A DNA stretch of 8,514 nucleotides from Candidatus Sericytochromatia bacterium (GTDB lineage Bacteria > Cyanobacteriota > Sericytochromatia > UBA7694 > JACMQJ01), in NCBI GenBank assembly GCA_014377055.1, contig JACMQJ010000354.1:1-8514 (forward strand), read 5' to 3'. Each line of letters starts with the position of its first letter. The first letter of the stretch is position 1. Positions 1 to 6,660 of the stretch are shown here, one piece after another. Made by a program: the position numbers and the translations under genes. Under the pieces are notes generated by a model, which made no database searches, was not told the origin of the DNA, and saw only the letters and a program-made list of their open reading frames with translations.

Positions 1-431
1 GGATTATCAAAATGAAAGCAAACACTACCTGGCGAATGCCCTGGAGTATGAATAACTTTAGTTTTTATACTATCTCCCAACGAAATTATTTGATTATCTT
101 CAATAAATTGATCAACTTTAAGTGGATCTTGTAAATCAAAACCAAAAAAAGAACCTTGCATTTTAAGGTTATTATAAATTTCGTTATCATCTTTATGTAA
201 TAATATTTGACCGTTAGTTTGCTCTTTTACTTTTCTTGTTCCCATTATATGATCTAGATGTGCATGTGTATGAAGCATATATTTTACATTTAGATTGTAA
301 TGCTTGATTATTTCGAGAATTTTGTCAGGCTCATCTCCAGGATCAATAATTAAAGCATCTCTTGTTTTTTCATCTGCAATAATTGTACAATTACATTGAA
401 ATGAACCAAGTACAACAGTTTCTATTAGCAT
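1..431 (-). CDS. Metallo-beta-lactamase-fold hydrolase, glyoxalase II-like (partial, 3' end outside window)
   Basis: The visible 143 residues begin at an ATG whose first base is 431 and run off the left edge, so the C-terminus is missing. The metal-binding motif of the metallo-beta-lactamase fold is present as THAHLDH at residues 55-61 (ligands H56, H58, D60, H61), and a further ligand, H132, lies in HTPGHS. The acidic DPGDEP near residues 30-35 is also typical. This pattern fits the small cytosolic glyoxalase II/YcbL-like hydrolases of roughly 200 residues, which usually bind zinc or iron and cleave thioesters such as S-lactoylglutathione. The real substrate cannot be read from the sequence. 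There is no signal peptide. A weak AGAGAG Shine-Dalgarno-like stretch (447-442) precedes the start by 10 bases. The gene is divergent from the phospholipase D-like lipoprotein gene across a 160-bp gap. Family assignment is firm; specific function is not. Confidence 0.9.
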   Translation of the reverse strand, partial: MLIETVVLGSFQCNCTIIADEKTRDALIIDPGDEPDKILEIIKHYNLNVKYMLHTHAHLDHIMGTRKVKEQTNGQILLHKDDNEIYNNLKMQGSFFGFDLQDPLKVDQFIEDNQIISLGDSIKTKVIHTPGHSPGSVCFHFDN

Positions 432-459
432 TATTTTTTTTCTCTCTAAATATTTATTT

Positions 460-487
460 CTAATATTATTTTATATTAAATTGGCAA
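460..487 (-). promoter_or_regulatory. Candidate promoter for the metallo-hydrolase gene
   Basis: On the minus strand TTGCCA (487-482, five of six matches to a -35 box) is followed after 16 bases by TATTAG (465-460, four of six to a -10 box), about 30 bases upstream of the ATG. The -35 box lies inside a short palindrome, AAATTG-G-CAATTT (478-490), which could be an operator. Such AT-rich DNA yields promoter look-alikes easily. Confidence 0.25.
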
Positions 488-548
488 TTTTACAACAAGT
501 TTTAAATAAATCTTTCTACAATTAATTATTAATAATAGATCAATGTAA

Positions 549-557
549 TGATAAGAT
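549..557 (+). promoter_or_regulatory. Candidate extended -10 promoter for the phospholipase D-like gene
   Basis: TGATAAGAT (549-557) fits an extended -10 element (TG, one base, then TAAGAT). The -35 candidate TTAATA (529-534, 17-base spacer) is weak. It would start transcription around 563-565 and give a leader of under 30 bases before the ATG at 592. The GGGG at 581-584 is the only Shine-Dalgarno-like sequence in that leader. Confidence 0.3.
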
Positions 558-591
558 TAGTTTAAGAGTATTTTTTGAATGGGGTTATTTT

Positions 592-1890
592 ATGAAGATT
601 TTTAAATCGCTGTTACCAGTTGTAGTGTTGAGCTTATTTCTTAATGCTTGTGGAAGTGCATCTAATTTATCATTAAATAATAGCTCATCTAGTAATACAG
701 TTAAAGCTTTGGATGCTAACTCAACTGATTTATCAGCAGAAGAAAAATTAACCAGAATAAATAATGCTATTGATTTTTCAACCAGTACAAAAACTACATC
801 AGATAATTATAATTTAAATGTTTATATTGACGGACCCCAAGCTTATCCAGCTCTTGAAGATATGATTTTGAATGCAAAAAAGAATGTTTTTGTTGAAGTT
901 TTTGAATATCATAATGATGCTACAGGAAAAAGAATTACTGACGCTTTAGTAAAAAAAGCTAAAGAAGGAGTTAATGTTAAATTTTTGTACGATTTTATTG
1001 GCAATAGTGATGTAAATCTAATGAATTACATGTCAAAGAATGGTGTTCATGTAGAAACTTATGGTAAAGAAATAAAAATACCTAAAGTAACAATTACCCA
1101 TAGAAAAATATATATTATTGATGGTGTTCGTGCTATGACTGGTGGAATGAACATTGATGCTAATTTTGCTTCTGGTGGTTTATATCATGATATTTTGATG
1201 AATTTTGAAGGCGATGCTGCCAAAGACGCAATGAATGAATTTTTTACTGACTGGATAGATTCAGGTGGCAAAATATCAGAAGATATGAAATCTGCTTATG
1301 ATGAGCCTATAATAAAAACAGAGACAGCAGAACAAAAATATAATATGAGATTAGCTGTAACCAATCCAGTAGGAAAAAATAAAAGAGAAGACATTTATAA
1401 AATGTTTTTGGCTGCTGTTGATGCCTCAAAAATAGAAATAAAAGTAGCTATGCCTTATTTCACAGATGATGTCTTTGTTAGCCATTTGATTTCAGCAAAA
1501 AATCGTGGTGTTAAAGTTACGGCTTTGATACCTAACAAAACTTCAATCACACCTGTAACTATGGTCAATAAACTAACTGCCAATCAATTAATTAAAGCAG
1601 GAATTGACGTTTATAGAGGTGGTGTTAAAGATGGAAGTTTTAATCATAGTAAAGTAATGACTATTGACGGTGTATGGTCAACGATCGGATCATGTAATGC
1701 CGATTATAGAGCTTTTCATTCTAATCAAGAACTAAATGTGGCTGTATCTAGTCAAGCATTTACTGAAAACTTGAATAAGATATTTTTTGATAGATTTATA
1801 GGTGAAGCTACAAAAGGCACTTTTGAAAATATTCCATGGTACAAAAAACCTGTTTACAGTTTATTAGAGGATTTTGACAGATTTTTATAA
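592..1890 (+). CDS. Phospholipase D / cardiolipin synthase-like lipoprotein
   Basis: This 432-residue protein starts with a lipoprotein signal peptide: K2/K5, a hydrophobic core at 7-17, and lipobox LNAC with C20 as the acylated residue. Glycine follows the cysteine, so the retention signal Asp+2 is absent. A Ser/Asn-rich linker (about 22-36) leads into two phospholipase D domains. HKD motif 1 is H170-x-K172-x4-D177, followed by GG at 184-185. HKD motif 2 is H352-x-K354-x4-D359, followed by GS at 366-367, N369 and E380. Two complete HKD motifs indicate an active phosphatidyltransferase or phosphodiesterase. Bacterial relatives make cardiolipin from phosphatidylglycerol or transfer phosphatidyl groups. 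Typical cardiolipin synthases have N-terminal transmembrane helices; here a lipid anchor replaces them, so the catalytic part should lie outside the cytoplasm. The start is set by the signal peptide. The next gene, 76 bp downstream, is also a lipoprotein. A nuclease or other phosphodiesterase role cannot be excluded. Confidence 0.9.
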   Translation: MKIFKSLLPVVVLSLFLNACGSASNLSLNNSSSSNTVKALDANSTDLSAEEKLTRINNAIDFSTSTKTTSDNYNLNVYIDGPQAYPALEDMILNAKKNVFVEVFEYHNDATGKRITDALVKKAKEGVNVKFLYDFIGNSDVNLMNYMSKNGVHVETYGKEIKIPKVTITHRKIYIIDGVRAMTGGMNIDANFASGGLYHDILMNFEGDAAKDAMNEFFTDWIDSGGKISEDMKSAYDEPIIKTETAEQKYNMRLAVTNPVGKNKREDIYKMFLAAVDASKIEIKVAMPYFTDDVFVSHLISAKNRGVKVTALIPNKTSITPVTMVNKLTANQLIKAGIDVYRGGVKDGSFNHSKVMTIDGVWSTIGSCNADYRAFHSNQELNVAVSSQAFTENLNKIFFDRFIGEATKGTFENIPWYKKPVYSLLEDFDRFL

Positions 1891-1908
1891 AAAGACTGAT
1901 ATAATTAT

Positions 1909-1937
1909 CTAAAAGTTTTAGTTCTGATTAGTTCTAA
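1909..1937. repeat. Short palindrome followed by a tandem 10-bp repeat in the gap between two lipoprotein genes
   Basis: CTAAAA-G-TTTTAG (1909-1921) is a palindrome with a one-base centre. It overlaps a tandem repeat, TTAGTTCTGA (1918-1927) then TTAGTTCTAA (1928-1937). The 10-bp period would put both copies on the same face of the helix, as in some regulator sites. There is no U-rich tail, so it is not an obvious terminator. It ends 29 bp before the next start codon. Confidence 0.4.
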
Positions 1938-1966
1938 TATTAATTGTTACAAATAGGAAGATAATT

Positions 1967-2935
1967 ATGCAGTTAAAAGTCAAAGCAATAATATTATTGA
2001 TACCTTTTTTTACTTTTGCTTGTTCAAATTCAAATGTCAAAGAATATAAAGTTCTTAGTGGTCATAAAAGTGATATTTTGACTTTAGCATTTAGCCCCGA
2101 TAACAAGACAATTGCCAGTGGAAGCTCCGATAAATCTATCAAAATATGGGATATTGAAACTGGTAAAGTAAAATTAGAGTTAGATGGACATTCTAACAAT
2201 GTATCAGCTCTATCTTATGATCTTTTTGGAAAAAATCTTGCTAGTTCCAGTTTTGATTCAACTGTGAGGATATGGGATACAAATACAGGTAAGCCAATTA
2301 TTAATTTTAGAGAACATGTTTTACCAGTAAATGATGTTAAGTTTGCTCCAAATGGAAATTTTATTGCCAGTGCTAGTGTTGATAAGACAATAAAACTATG
2401 GAATAAAAAATCTGGTAAAGTTATTGAAGACATACAAGCTCAATTAACATCAACTGTAAAAACAAAATCAATTTCTTTTAGTCCAGATGGAAAAGCTATT
2501 GCCAGTGGTTCAACAGATGGTAGTATTAGTTTATGGGATGTTTTTACAGGTAAGTTAATAAAAACGGTTCGTTTAGATACGGGTGTTATAAATACAGTTG
2601 CATACGATCCAGACGGAAAATCAATAGCAGTTGCTGGAGCTTCTCAAAGTATCAAAATATTAAATAGCAATAATCTTCAAGAAAAATTTGATTTATCAGG
2701 TCATAGCCGTAATATTAATTCACTAGCATTTAGTCCTGACGGAAAATCATTGATTAGTGGTAGCACAGATAAAAGTGTTATTTTATGGAATGTAGAAACA
2801 GGTAAAAAAGTTTTTTCATTCAACCCTAAATTAGGAGCTGTTAACACAGTCGCTTTTAGTAATGACGGAAAACTAATTGCTACAGGTGGCTCTGAGTCGG
2901 ATGTAAAACTTTGGGAATTATCATCTTTAAAATAA
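1967..2935 (+). CDS. WD40-repeat beta-propeller lipoprotein
   Basis: This 322-residue protein has a signal peptide with K4/K6, a hydrophobic stretch at 7-17 and a lipobox-like TFAC in which C19 would be acylated. The -3 residue is Thr, which is less usual than Leu. Almost all of the rest is WD40 repeats with the usual GH...SPDGK...SGS.D..I..WD pattern. Seven blades end at W61-D62, W103-D104, W145-N146, W190-D191, L232-N233 (degenerate), W274-N275 and W316-E317. Seven repeats close one propeller with no other domain, so the protein is probably a protein-binding scaffold outside the cytoplasm rather than an enzyme; the partner is unknown. AGGAAG (1955-1960), six bases before the ATG, is a good ribosome binding site. 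The gene follows the phospholipase D-like lipoprotein gene on the same strand after 76 bp and may be co-transcribed with it. A 12-bp hairpin at the stop codon probably ends the transcript. Confidence 0.92.
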   Translation: MQLKVKAIILLIPFFTFACSNSNVKEYKVLSGHKSDILTLAFSPDNKTIASGSSDKSIKIWDIETGKVKLELDGHSNNVSALSYDLFGKNLASSSFDSTVRIWDTNTGKPIINFREHVLPVNDVKFAPNGNFIASASVDKTIKLWNKKSGKVIEDIQAQLTSTVKTKSISFSPDGKAIASGSTDGSISLWDVFTGKLIKTVRLDTGVINTVAYDPDGKSIAVAGASQSIKILNSNNLQEKFDLSGHSRNINSLAFSPDGKSLISGSTDKSVILWNVETGKKVFSFNPKLGAVNTVAFSNDGKLIATGGSESDVKLWELSSLK

Positions 2936-2966
2936 TTGATTCAGTAAACTTTTCATCAATTATTTT
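2929..2966. terminator. AT-rich hairpin terminator between convergent transcription units
   Basis: AAAATAATTGAT (2929-2940) pairs perfectly with ATCAATTATTTT (2955-2966): 12 bp with a 14-base loop. The plus-strand arm overlaps the WD40 gene's stop codon and the distal arm ends in a T run. The same element overlaps the last codons and stop (2962-2960) of the decayed minus-strand gene, so it could serve both directions. The stem has only two G:C pairs, so strength is uncertain. Confidence 0.5.
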
Positions 2967-3403
2967 TCGGTGGCTAATTTATCAAGAACATATTTTGATG
3001 ATGTGGTTTTAAAAAATTTAGTTTTTTCGATTGGTCTAATATAATCTTCAACAAATTAGATACTTAAGTTAGTCATATTTTTAGAAGTTTTATTATTTAT
3101 TTCTAATTTAGTCTCATTTATTTTTGATAAATTAGAATTGTACGATACTCCTTTTTTCTCTTACCTAATCTACATGCTACTCATTATCTTTTTATAGATA
3201 ATCTCAGAACCTGAGTTTATTTTGGCAGCATCAACAGAATTTTTTTGATTTTTAAAATAGCCTTACTGCTTTACCAATACTGCTATTCTCTTAAGAATTA
3301 AAGACAATATTTTTTGAAATAACTTTAGTTTATAGATTTATGTGTAGTTTGTTTAAACAGGAATATCAATAACAATATTTTTACCAATATTTAAACAGCT
3401 CAT
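2960..3403 (-). pseudogene. Decayed protein-coding gene of unknown family (six internal stops)
   Basis: This explains most of the 510-bp stretch 2936-3445, which has no intact gene. A minus-strand ATG (first base 3403) with GGAAAA seven bases upstream opens a 148-codon frame that ends in TAA at 2962-2960. The frame is broken by stops at codons 17, 22, 47, 78, 81 and 116 (TAA, TAA, TAA, TAG, TAA, TAA). Between the stops the translation looks protein-like, for example NIGKNIVIDIPV near the start and FVEDYIRPIEKTKFF near codons 117-131. For roughly codons 26-55 a different frame reads more naturally (KVISKNIVFNS, then SIGKAVRLF), which suggests two compensating frameshifts as well. I do not recognise the family. 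It lies 42 bp behind the branched-chain aminotransferase on the same strand, with a hairpin at its end, as expected for a former last gene of that unit. Six stops are fewer than random DNA of this composition should give, but the case is circumstantial. Confidence 0.5.
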
Positions 3404-3445
3404 TTAATTATTTTCCAAAATAAAAAAGACTTTACTAATCCTTTA

Positions 3446-4510
3446 TTAATATATATGATAATTCCAATTAAACTTATCTTCTTTTTCACCATATTGAATT
3501 GCAGTAATTTCATCATACATTTTTTGTGACAAATCACCTATCTTACCATTATTGATAATTATTTCTTTGCCTAAGTGTTCGATTTTACCGACAGGAGATA
3601 TTACAGCAGCTGTACCTGTACCAAAAATGTCTTTTAATCTATTTTGTTGATTCATTTCAAATACTTCATCAATAGATATTCTTCTTTCTATTACTTCTAT
3701 TCCCCAATCCTTAGCTACAGTAATAACACTATCACGTGTTATGCCTTCAAGAATAGCACCGTCAAGAGGTGGGGTTATTAGCTGATTATCAATTAGAAAA
3801 AAGATATTTGTTGTTCCTATTTCATCAATATATTTTCGCTCTATACCATCTAGCCAAATTACTTGTGTAAAACCTTTTTCCTTAGCTTCTTGAGCTGGCA
3901 AAAGACTGGCTGCATAATTTGCAGGAGTTTTGGCTTCGCCAAGCCCACCTTTGACTGCCCGAACATATTCACCAGATGTACATAGGCTTATAGGGTTTAA
4001 ACCCTCTTTATAATAAGCACCTACAGGACAAGAAATAATCATATACTTGTAGGTGTCAGAGATCTTAACACCCAAAAAATTGTCAGTAGCAAAAGTAAAT
4101 GGTCTAAGATAAAGAGAATAACCCCTTCTATCAGGAATCCAATCACTTTCAACTTTAATTAACTGTGTAAGTGTATTAATAAATAATTCATAACTCATTT
4201 CTGGAATACATAATCTACGAGCTGATCTATTAAGTCGTTGATGATGTCTATCTGGTCTAAAAACACTTATTTTTCCATCTTTTGCTCTAAATGCTTTCAT
4301 GCCTTCAAAAATAGTTTGACCGTAATGAAGTGACGATAGTGAAGGAAATATTTCCATTGGTCCATAAGGTAATATTTGTGGTTTTTGCCATTTATTATCT
4401 TTATAATCTATACTCAAAACATGATCCGAAAAAACATTACCAAATTGTAGATTATCAAAATCAATATCTTTTATTTTACTAATATCTACTTTTTTTACTT
4501 CAATTTCCAA
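3446..4510 (-). CDS. ilvE: Branched-chain amino acid aminotransferase (class IV PLP enzyme)
   Basis: This 354-residue protein is a fold-type IV pyridoxal-phosphate aminotransferase that interconverts valine, leucine and isoleucine with their 2-oxo acids, using glutamate/2-oxoglutarate, in the cytoplasm. Diagnostic segments are LHYGQTIFEGMKAF (61-74), YLRPFTFATD (134-143), the GEAKTPANYAASL region with the likely PLP lysine K194, the EIGTTN motif (230-235), LEGITRD (254-260) and the phosphate-binding GTGTAA (297-302). Length and motifs fit the longer BCAT group shared with eukaryotic enzymes and Bacillus YwaA rather than the roughly 310-residue E. coli type. The start is a TTG (4510-4508). An in-frame TGA lies 15 bases upstream and the next in-frame ATG is codon 52, inside conserved sequence. 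GGAA (4522-4519), eight bases before the TTG, is the ribosome binding site. A 7-T run spans the start, and an out-of-frame ATG at 4535 lies just upstream. Divergent from the dehydrogenase gene. Confidence 0.93.
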   Translation of the reverse strand: MEIEVKKVDISKIKDIDFDNLQFGNVFSDHVLSIDYKDNKWQKPQILPYGPMEIFPSLSSLHYGQTIFEGMKAFRAKDGKISVFRPDRHHQRLNRSARRLCIPEMSYELFINTLTQLIKVESDWIPDRRGYSLYLRPFTFATDNFLGVKISDTYKYMIISCPVGAYYKEGLNPISLCTSGEYVRAVKGGLGEAKTPANYAASLLPAQEAKEKGFTQVIWLDGIERKYIDEIGTTNIFFLIDNQLITPPLDGAILEGITRDSVITVAKDWGIEVIERRISIDEVFEMNQQNRLKDIFGTGTAAVISPVGKIEHLGKEIIINNGKIGDLSQKMYDEITAIQYGEKEDKFNWNYHIY

Positions 4511-4552
4511 AAAAATTATTCCAATTCAGCCTCATAATAATACCATTTATAT

Positions 4553-4580
4553 ATTATATCTATTTGAGTAATTAGAACAA
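4553..4580 (-). promoter_or_regulatory. Promoter of the branched-chain aminotransferase gene
   Basis: On the minus strand a perfect TATAAT (4558-4553) lies 16 bases after TTGTTC (4580-4575), whose TTG matches the -35 core. Transcription would start near 4547-4545, giving a leader of about 36 bases that includes the out-of-frame ATG at 4535. It is the best-formed promoter in the window for this strand. Confidence 0.45.
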
Positions 4581-4693
4581 AATTTTTATAAAAAAGTAAG
4601 ATCTAGTTTAAGTATTTAGATAAAACTACCAAGCAAATTATCTATCAGGTTACAATTAGTATAAATTAATATAAGTTAGATTTAAGGTAATAT

Positions 4694-5554
4694 ATGGACT
4701 TAAAAAATAAAATATGTATTGTAACAGGTGCTAACTCAGGAATAGGTAAAGTTACAGCTCTCGAAATAGCTAAAATGGGAGCAACCGTTATTATGGTATG
4801 TAGAAGTAAAGAGAAAGGCGAAAAGGCTCTTGAAGAAGTAAAAAATATTAGCAATAATAAAAATGTAGAACTAATGTTATGTGATTTTGCATCTCAAAAA
4901 TCTATTAGAGATTTTGCGGAACAATTTAAGTCAAAATATAAGAGTTTACATATTTTAGTTAATAATGCGGGATTAATTATCTCAGATAAATCTATAACAA
5001 AAGATGGTATAGAAAGTACTTTTGCGATAAATCACTTAGGATATTTTTTATTAACAAATTTATTATTAGATTTATTAAAATCTAGTGAACCATCCCGAAT
5101 TGTTAATGTTTCTTCAGATGGTCATAAAATAGGTCATATTGACTTTGATGATCTTAATTATGAACATAAAAAATATAGTAGTATGAAAGCTTATTGTGAC
5201 TCAAAACTAGCAAATATACTTTTTACCAAAGAACTATCAAAAAGATTAAAAGGAACTAATGTTACAGCAAATTGTTTACACCCAGGAGCTATAAATAGTA
5301 ATTTTGCATATAATATGACAGGTTTTATGGGTAATATTGTTAAATTAATTAAGCCTCTTCTAAATATTGTTCTAACTACTGTTGAAAAAGGTGCAGAAAC
5401 TCAAATCTTCTTGGCAACATCACCAGAAGTTGAAGGTGTTACAGGAGAATATTTTTCTAAAAAAAGAATTGCCTCAACAAATAATGAGGCAAAAGATAAA
5501 AACGTGGCAGAACGCTTATGGCAAGTAAGTGAAGATATGGTTAAAACAAAATAA
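4694..5554 (+). CDS. Short-chain dehydrogenase/reductase, retinol dehydrogenase-like
   Basis: This 286-residue NAD(P)-dependent oxidoreductase has the classical Rossmann signature TGANSGIG (11-18), the CDF segment (63-65) that contacts adenine, NNAG (90-93), and the catalytic set N113, S140/S141, Y167 and K171 in YCDSK. Arg37 after the second strand (VCRS) suggests NADP(H) preference. LHPGAI (195-200) and a C-terminal segment with GEYFSKKR and AERLWQVSE place it with the retinol dehydrogenase/WWOX-like SDRs, which also carry the longer spacing between catalytic Ser and Tyr seen here. Bacterial members act on varied carbonyl or alcohol substrates, so the substrate is unknown. No membrane anchor or signal is present, so it should be cytosolic. 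AAGG (4684-4687), six bases before the ATG, sets the start. It diverges from the aminotransferase gene (183-bp gap) and converges on the M14 hydrolase gene (26-bp gap), so it appears to be a single-gene unit. Confidence 0.92.
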   Translation: MDLKNKICIVTGANSGIGKVTALEIAKMGATVIMVCRSKEKGEKALEEVKNISNNKNVELMLCDFASQKSIRDFAEQFKSKYKSLHILVNNAGLIISDKSITKDGIESTFAINHLGYFLLTNLLLDLLKSSEPSRIVNVSSDGHKIGHIDFDDLNYEHKKYSSMKAYCDSKLANILFTKELSKRLKGTNVTANCLHPGAINSNFAYNMTGFMGNIVKLIKPLLNIVLTTVEKGAETQIFLATSPEVEGVTGEYFSKKRIASTNNEAKDKNVAERLWQVSEDMVKTK

Positions 5555-5580
5555 ATAGATTGTGATTTTTTAGGGTATTT

Positions 5581-6507
5581 TTACTGTTGATAACCAATAC
5601 TAAAAATACTTGTTCCTGTACTAATCATTTGTCTGTGTCTATATTGCATTAATATACCACTGAAGGGAGAATAAATTTCAGACTTTTTAAAATCAGGTAA
5701 AGTTGTTATTGTTCCTATTAGATCGCCCTTTTTAATATTTTGCATCAGAGATAAATCTTGTTTTGCCTCCCATAAACCTGATATATCATTTGTAACCTCG
5801 TTACGTGTCATAAAAATAGTTTCTTTTTGTTGCAAATTTTCATCGTCAAAAATGCCAAGTTTAATTGCAACATTTAACAATCCTTGTGAAGCTATTTTTA
5901 TTTCTTCATCTGTAATTAACGATAACTGAGAAGTTTCAAAAGCAAAATTAATTATTTTAGCATTAGTAAGAGCCATATCAAGAGTTGTTTGATATTGAGC
6001 TTCAACTTGTTTATCATAATTAAGTTGCCAAACTATTTGAGGTGAAAAGACTTTAATCATACTAAGTATTTGCTCTTTTTGGCTAATATTATCCATATTA
6101 TCAAAGATACAGGCTACAGGAGTTTTCATTTCAAATTCATGAATATTAATTACCATATTGCATTTAATCAAAAAATCAAAAAGGTTGGCAACAACTCGTT
6201 CTGTATAAGATCCATCTATTCTACCTTTATTTAATCTATTCAAGTCCTTATGATCAATAAATGCTACACGACTATTGGTAAGTTGTGCTATAGGATTAGC
6301 TGAAGGAATAATATGTATCATTCCATTTAATTTTTTGCCTTTTATTCTTTTTAAAAAATCATTGACAATAAATAATCCTGCAGTTTCATCTCCATGTACT
6401 GAACATGTTATAGCAAAAGATACACCACCTTGACCTATTGTATAAATAGGAATATCAAAGTTAATAACACCTTTTTGCCCAATTTTTAGATAACTTATAT
6501 TTTCCAT
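5581..6507 (-). CDS. Succinylglutamate desuccinylase/aspartoacylase-like zinc hydrolase (M14 superfamily)
   Basis: I start this protein at the ATG at 6507, giving 308 residues; an upstream in-frame TTG (6531) would add eight residues with no better binding site. Zinc ligands are H38 and E41 in SVHGDETAG and H123 in NIHEF. DLNR at 88-91 supplies the substrate-binding Asn-Arg pair, and E191 in FAFETS is the likely general base. The C-terminal part (about 243-305, with PFSGIL at 281-286) is the small beta-barrel, lipoyl-like domain found at the end of AstE/aspartoacylase proteins. Relatives remove acyl groups from N-acyl amino acids or related small amides, or cleave peptides; the exact substrate is not readable. 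No arginine succinyltransferase genes are nearby, so a role in that catabolic pathway is not supported. It is cytosolic by sequence. It is divergent from the vault-like gene, and the gap holds a large palindrome. Confidence 0.85.
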   Translation of the reverse strand: MENISYLKIGQKGVINFDIPIYTIGQGGVSFAITCSVHGDETAGLFIVNDFLKRIKGKKLNGMIHIIPSANPIAQLTNSRVAFIDHKDLNRLNKGRIDGSYTERVVANLFDFLIKCNMVINIHEFEMKTPVACIFDNMDNISQKEQILSMIKVFSPQIVWQLNYDKQVEAQYQTTLDMALTNAKIINFAFETSQLSLITDEEIKIASQGLLNVAIKLGIFDDENLQQKETIFMTRNEVTNDISGLWEAKQDLSLMQNIKKGDLIGTITTLPDFKKSEIYSPFSGILMQYRHRQMISTGTSIFSIGYQQ

Positions 6508-6600
6508 TTTTTTATAGCCTAGCTTACACAAATATTTAATATTTAAAGATTAACATATTAGAATATCTGTCTTGAATAATTTTGTACAAATATTCTTCTT

Positions 6601-6651
6601 CTTATTTAGATGTAGTTAGTGTATAATTAACATTAAGTACATCTAAATAAG
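6601..6651. repeat. 51-bp near-palindrome centred on the vault-like gene's -10 box
   Basis: CTTATTTAGATGTA (6601-6614) and its exact reverse complement (6638-6651) form perfect 14-bp arms around a 23-bp centre. After one mismatch the symmetry continues inward for seven more positions (6616-6622 with 6630-6636), with one G:T pair. The centre holds TATAAT (6622-6627), and the right arm ends at the ribosome binding site AAGGA (6649-6653). Neither side has a T run after the stem, so it is not a terminator. A dimeric or tetrameric regulator site is the simplest reading. Confidence 0.85.
6622..6627 (+). promoter_or_regulatory. -10 box of the vault-like protein gene
   Basis: A perfect TATAAT lies 33 bases before the ATG at 6661. 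The best -35 at 17 bp is the poor TTCTTA (6599-6604). The predicted transcript would start near 6633-6635 and contain only the right arm of the surrounding palindrome. The weak -35 is compatible with an activator or repressor acting at the arms. Confidence 0.45.
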
Positions 6652-6660
6652 GAAAAAATA

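Noticed and set aside
2215..2433. 72-codon open frame antisense to the WD40 gene
   Set aside because: It lies wholly inside a well-supported gene and shows no family features.
2960..3403. Reassignment of TAA/TAG to glutamine to rescue the interrupted frame
   Set aside because: All internal stops are TAA or TAG, but every intact gene in the window ends in TAA and is not read through, so decay is the simpler explanation. Any TAA or TAG is one transition from a Gln codon, so that pattern carries no weight.
4666..4854. 62-codon minus-strand open frame over the start of the dehydrogenase gene
   Set aside because: It is antisense to the conserved Rossmann motif; its hydrophobic look comes from the complement of that coding sequence.
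6508..6531. Eight-residue N-terminal extension of the M14 hydrolase from a TTG
   Set aside because: The internal ATG at 6507 begins at the usual point for the family, and the TTG has no clear ribosome binding site.
6581..6590. TTTGTACAAA palindrome as a LexA-type operator
   Set aside because: A 10-bp AT-rich palindrome alone is too little, and it does not fit the known spaced SOS boxes closely.
6601..6651. Intrinsic terminator
   Set aside because: It lies upstream of both flanking genes and no T run follows the stem on either strand.
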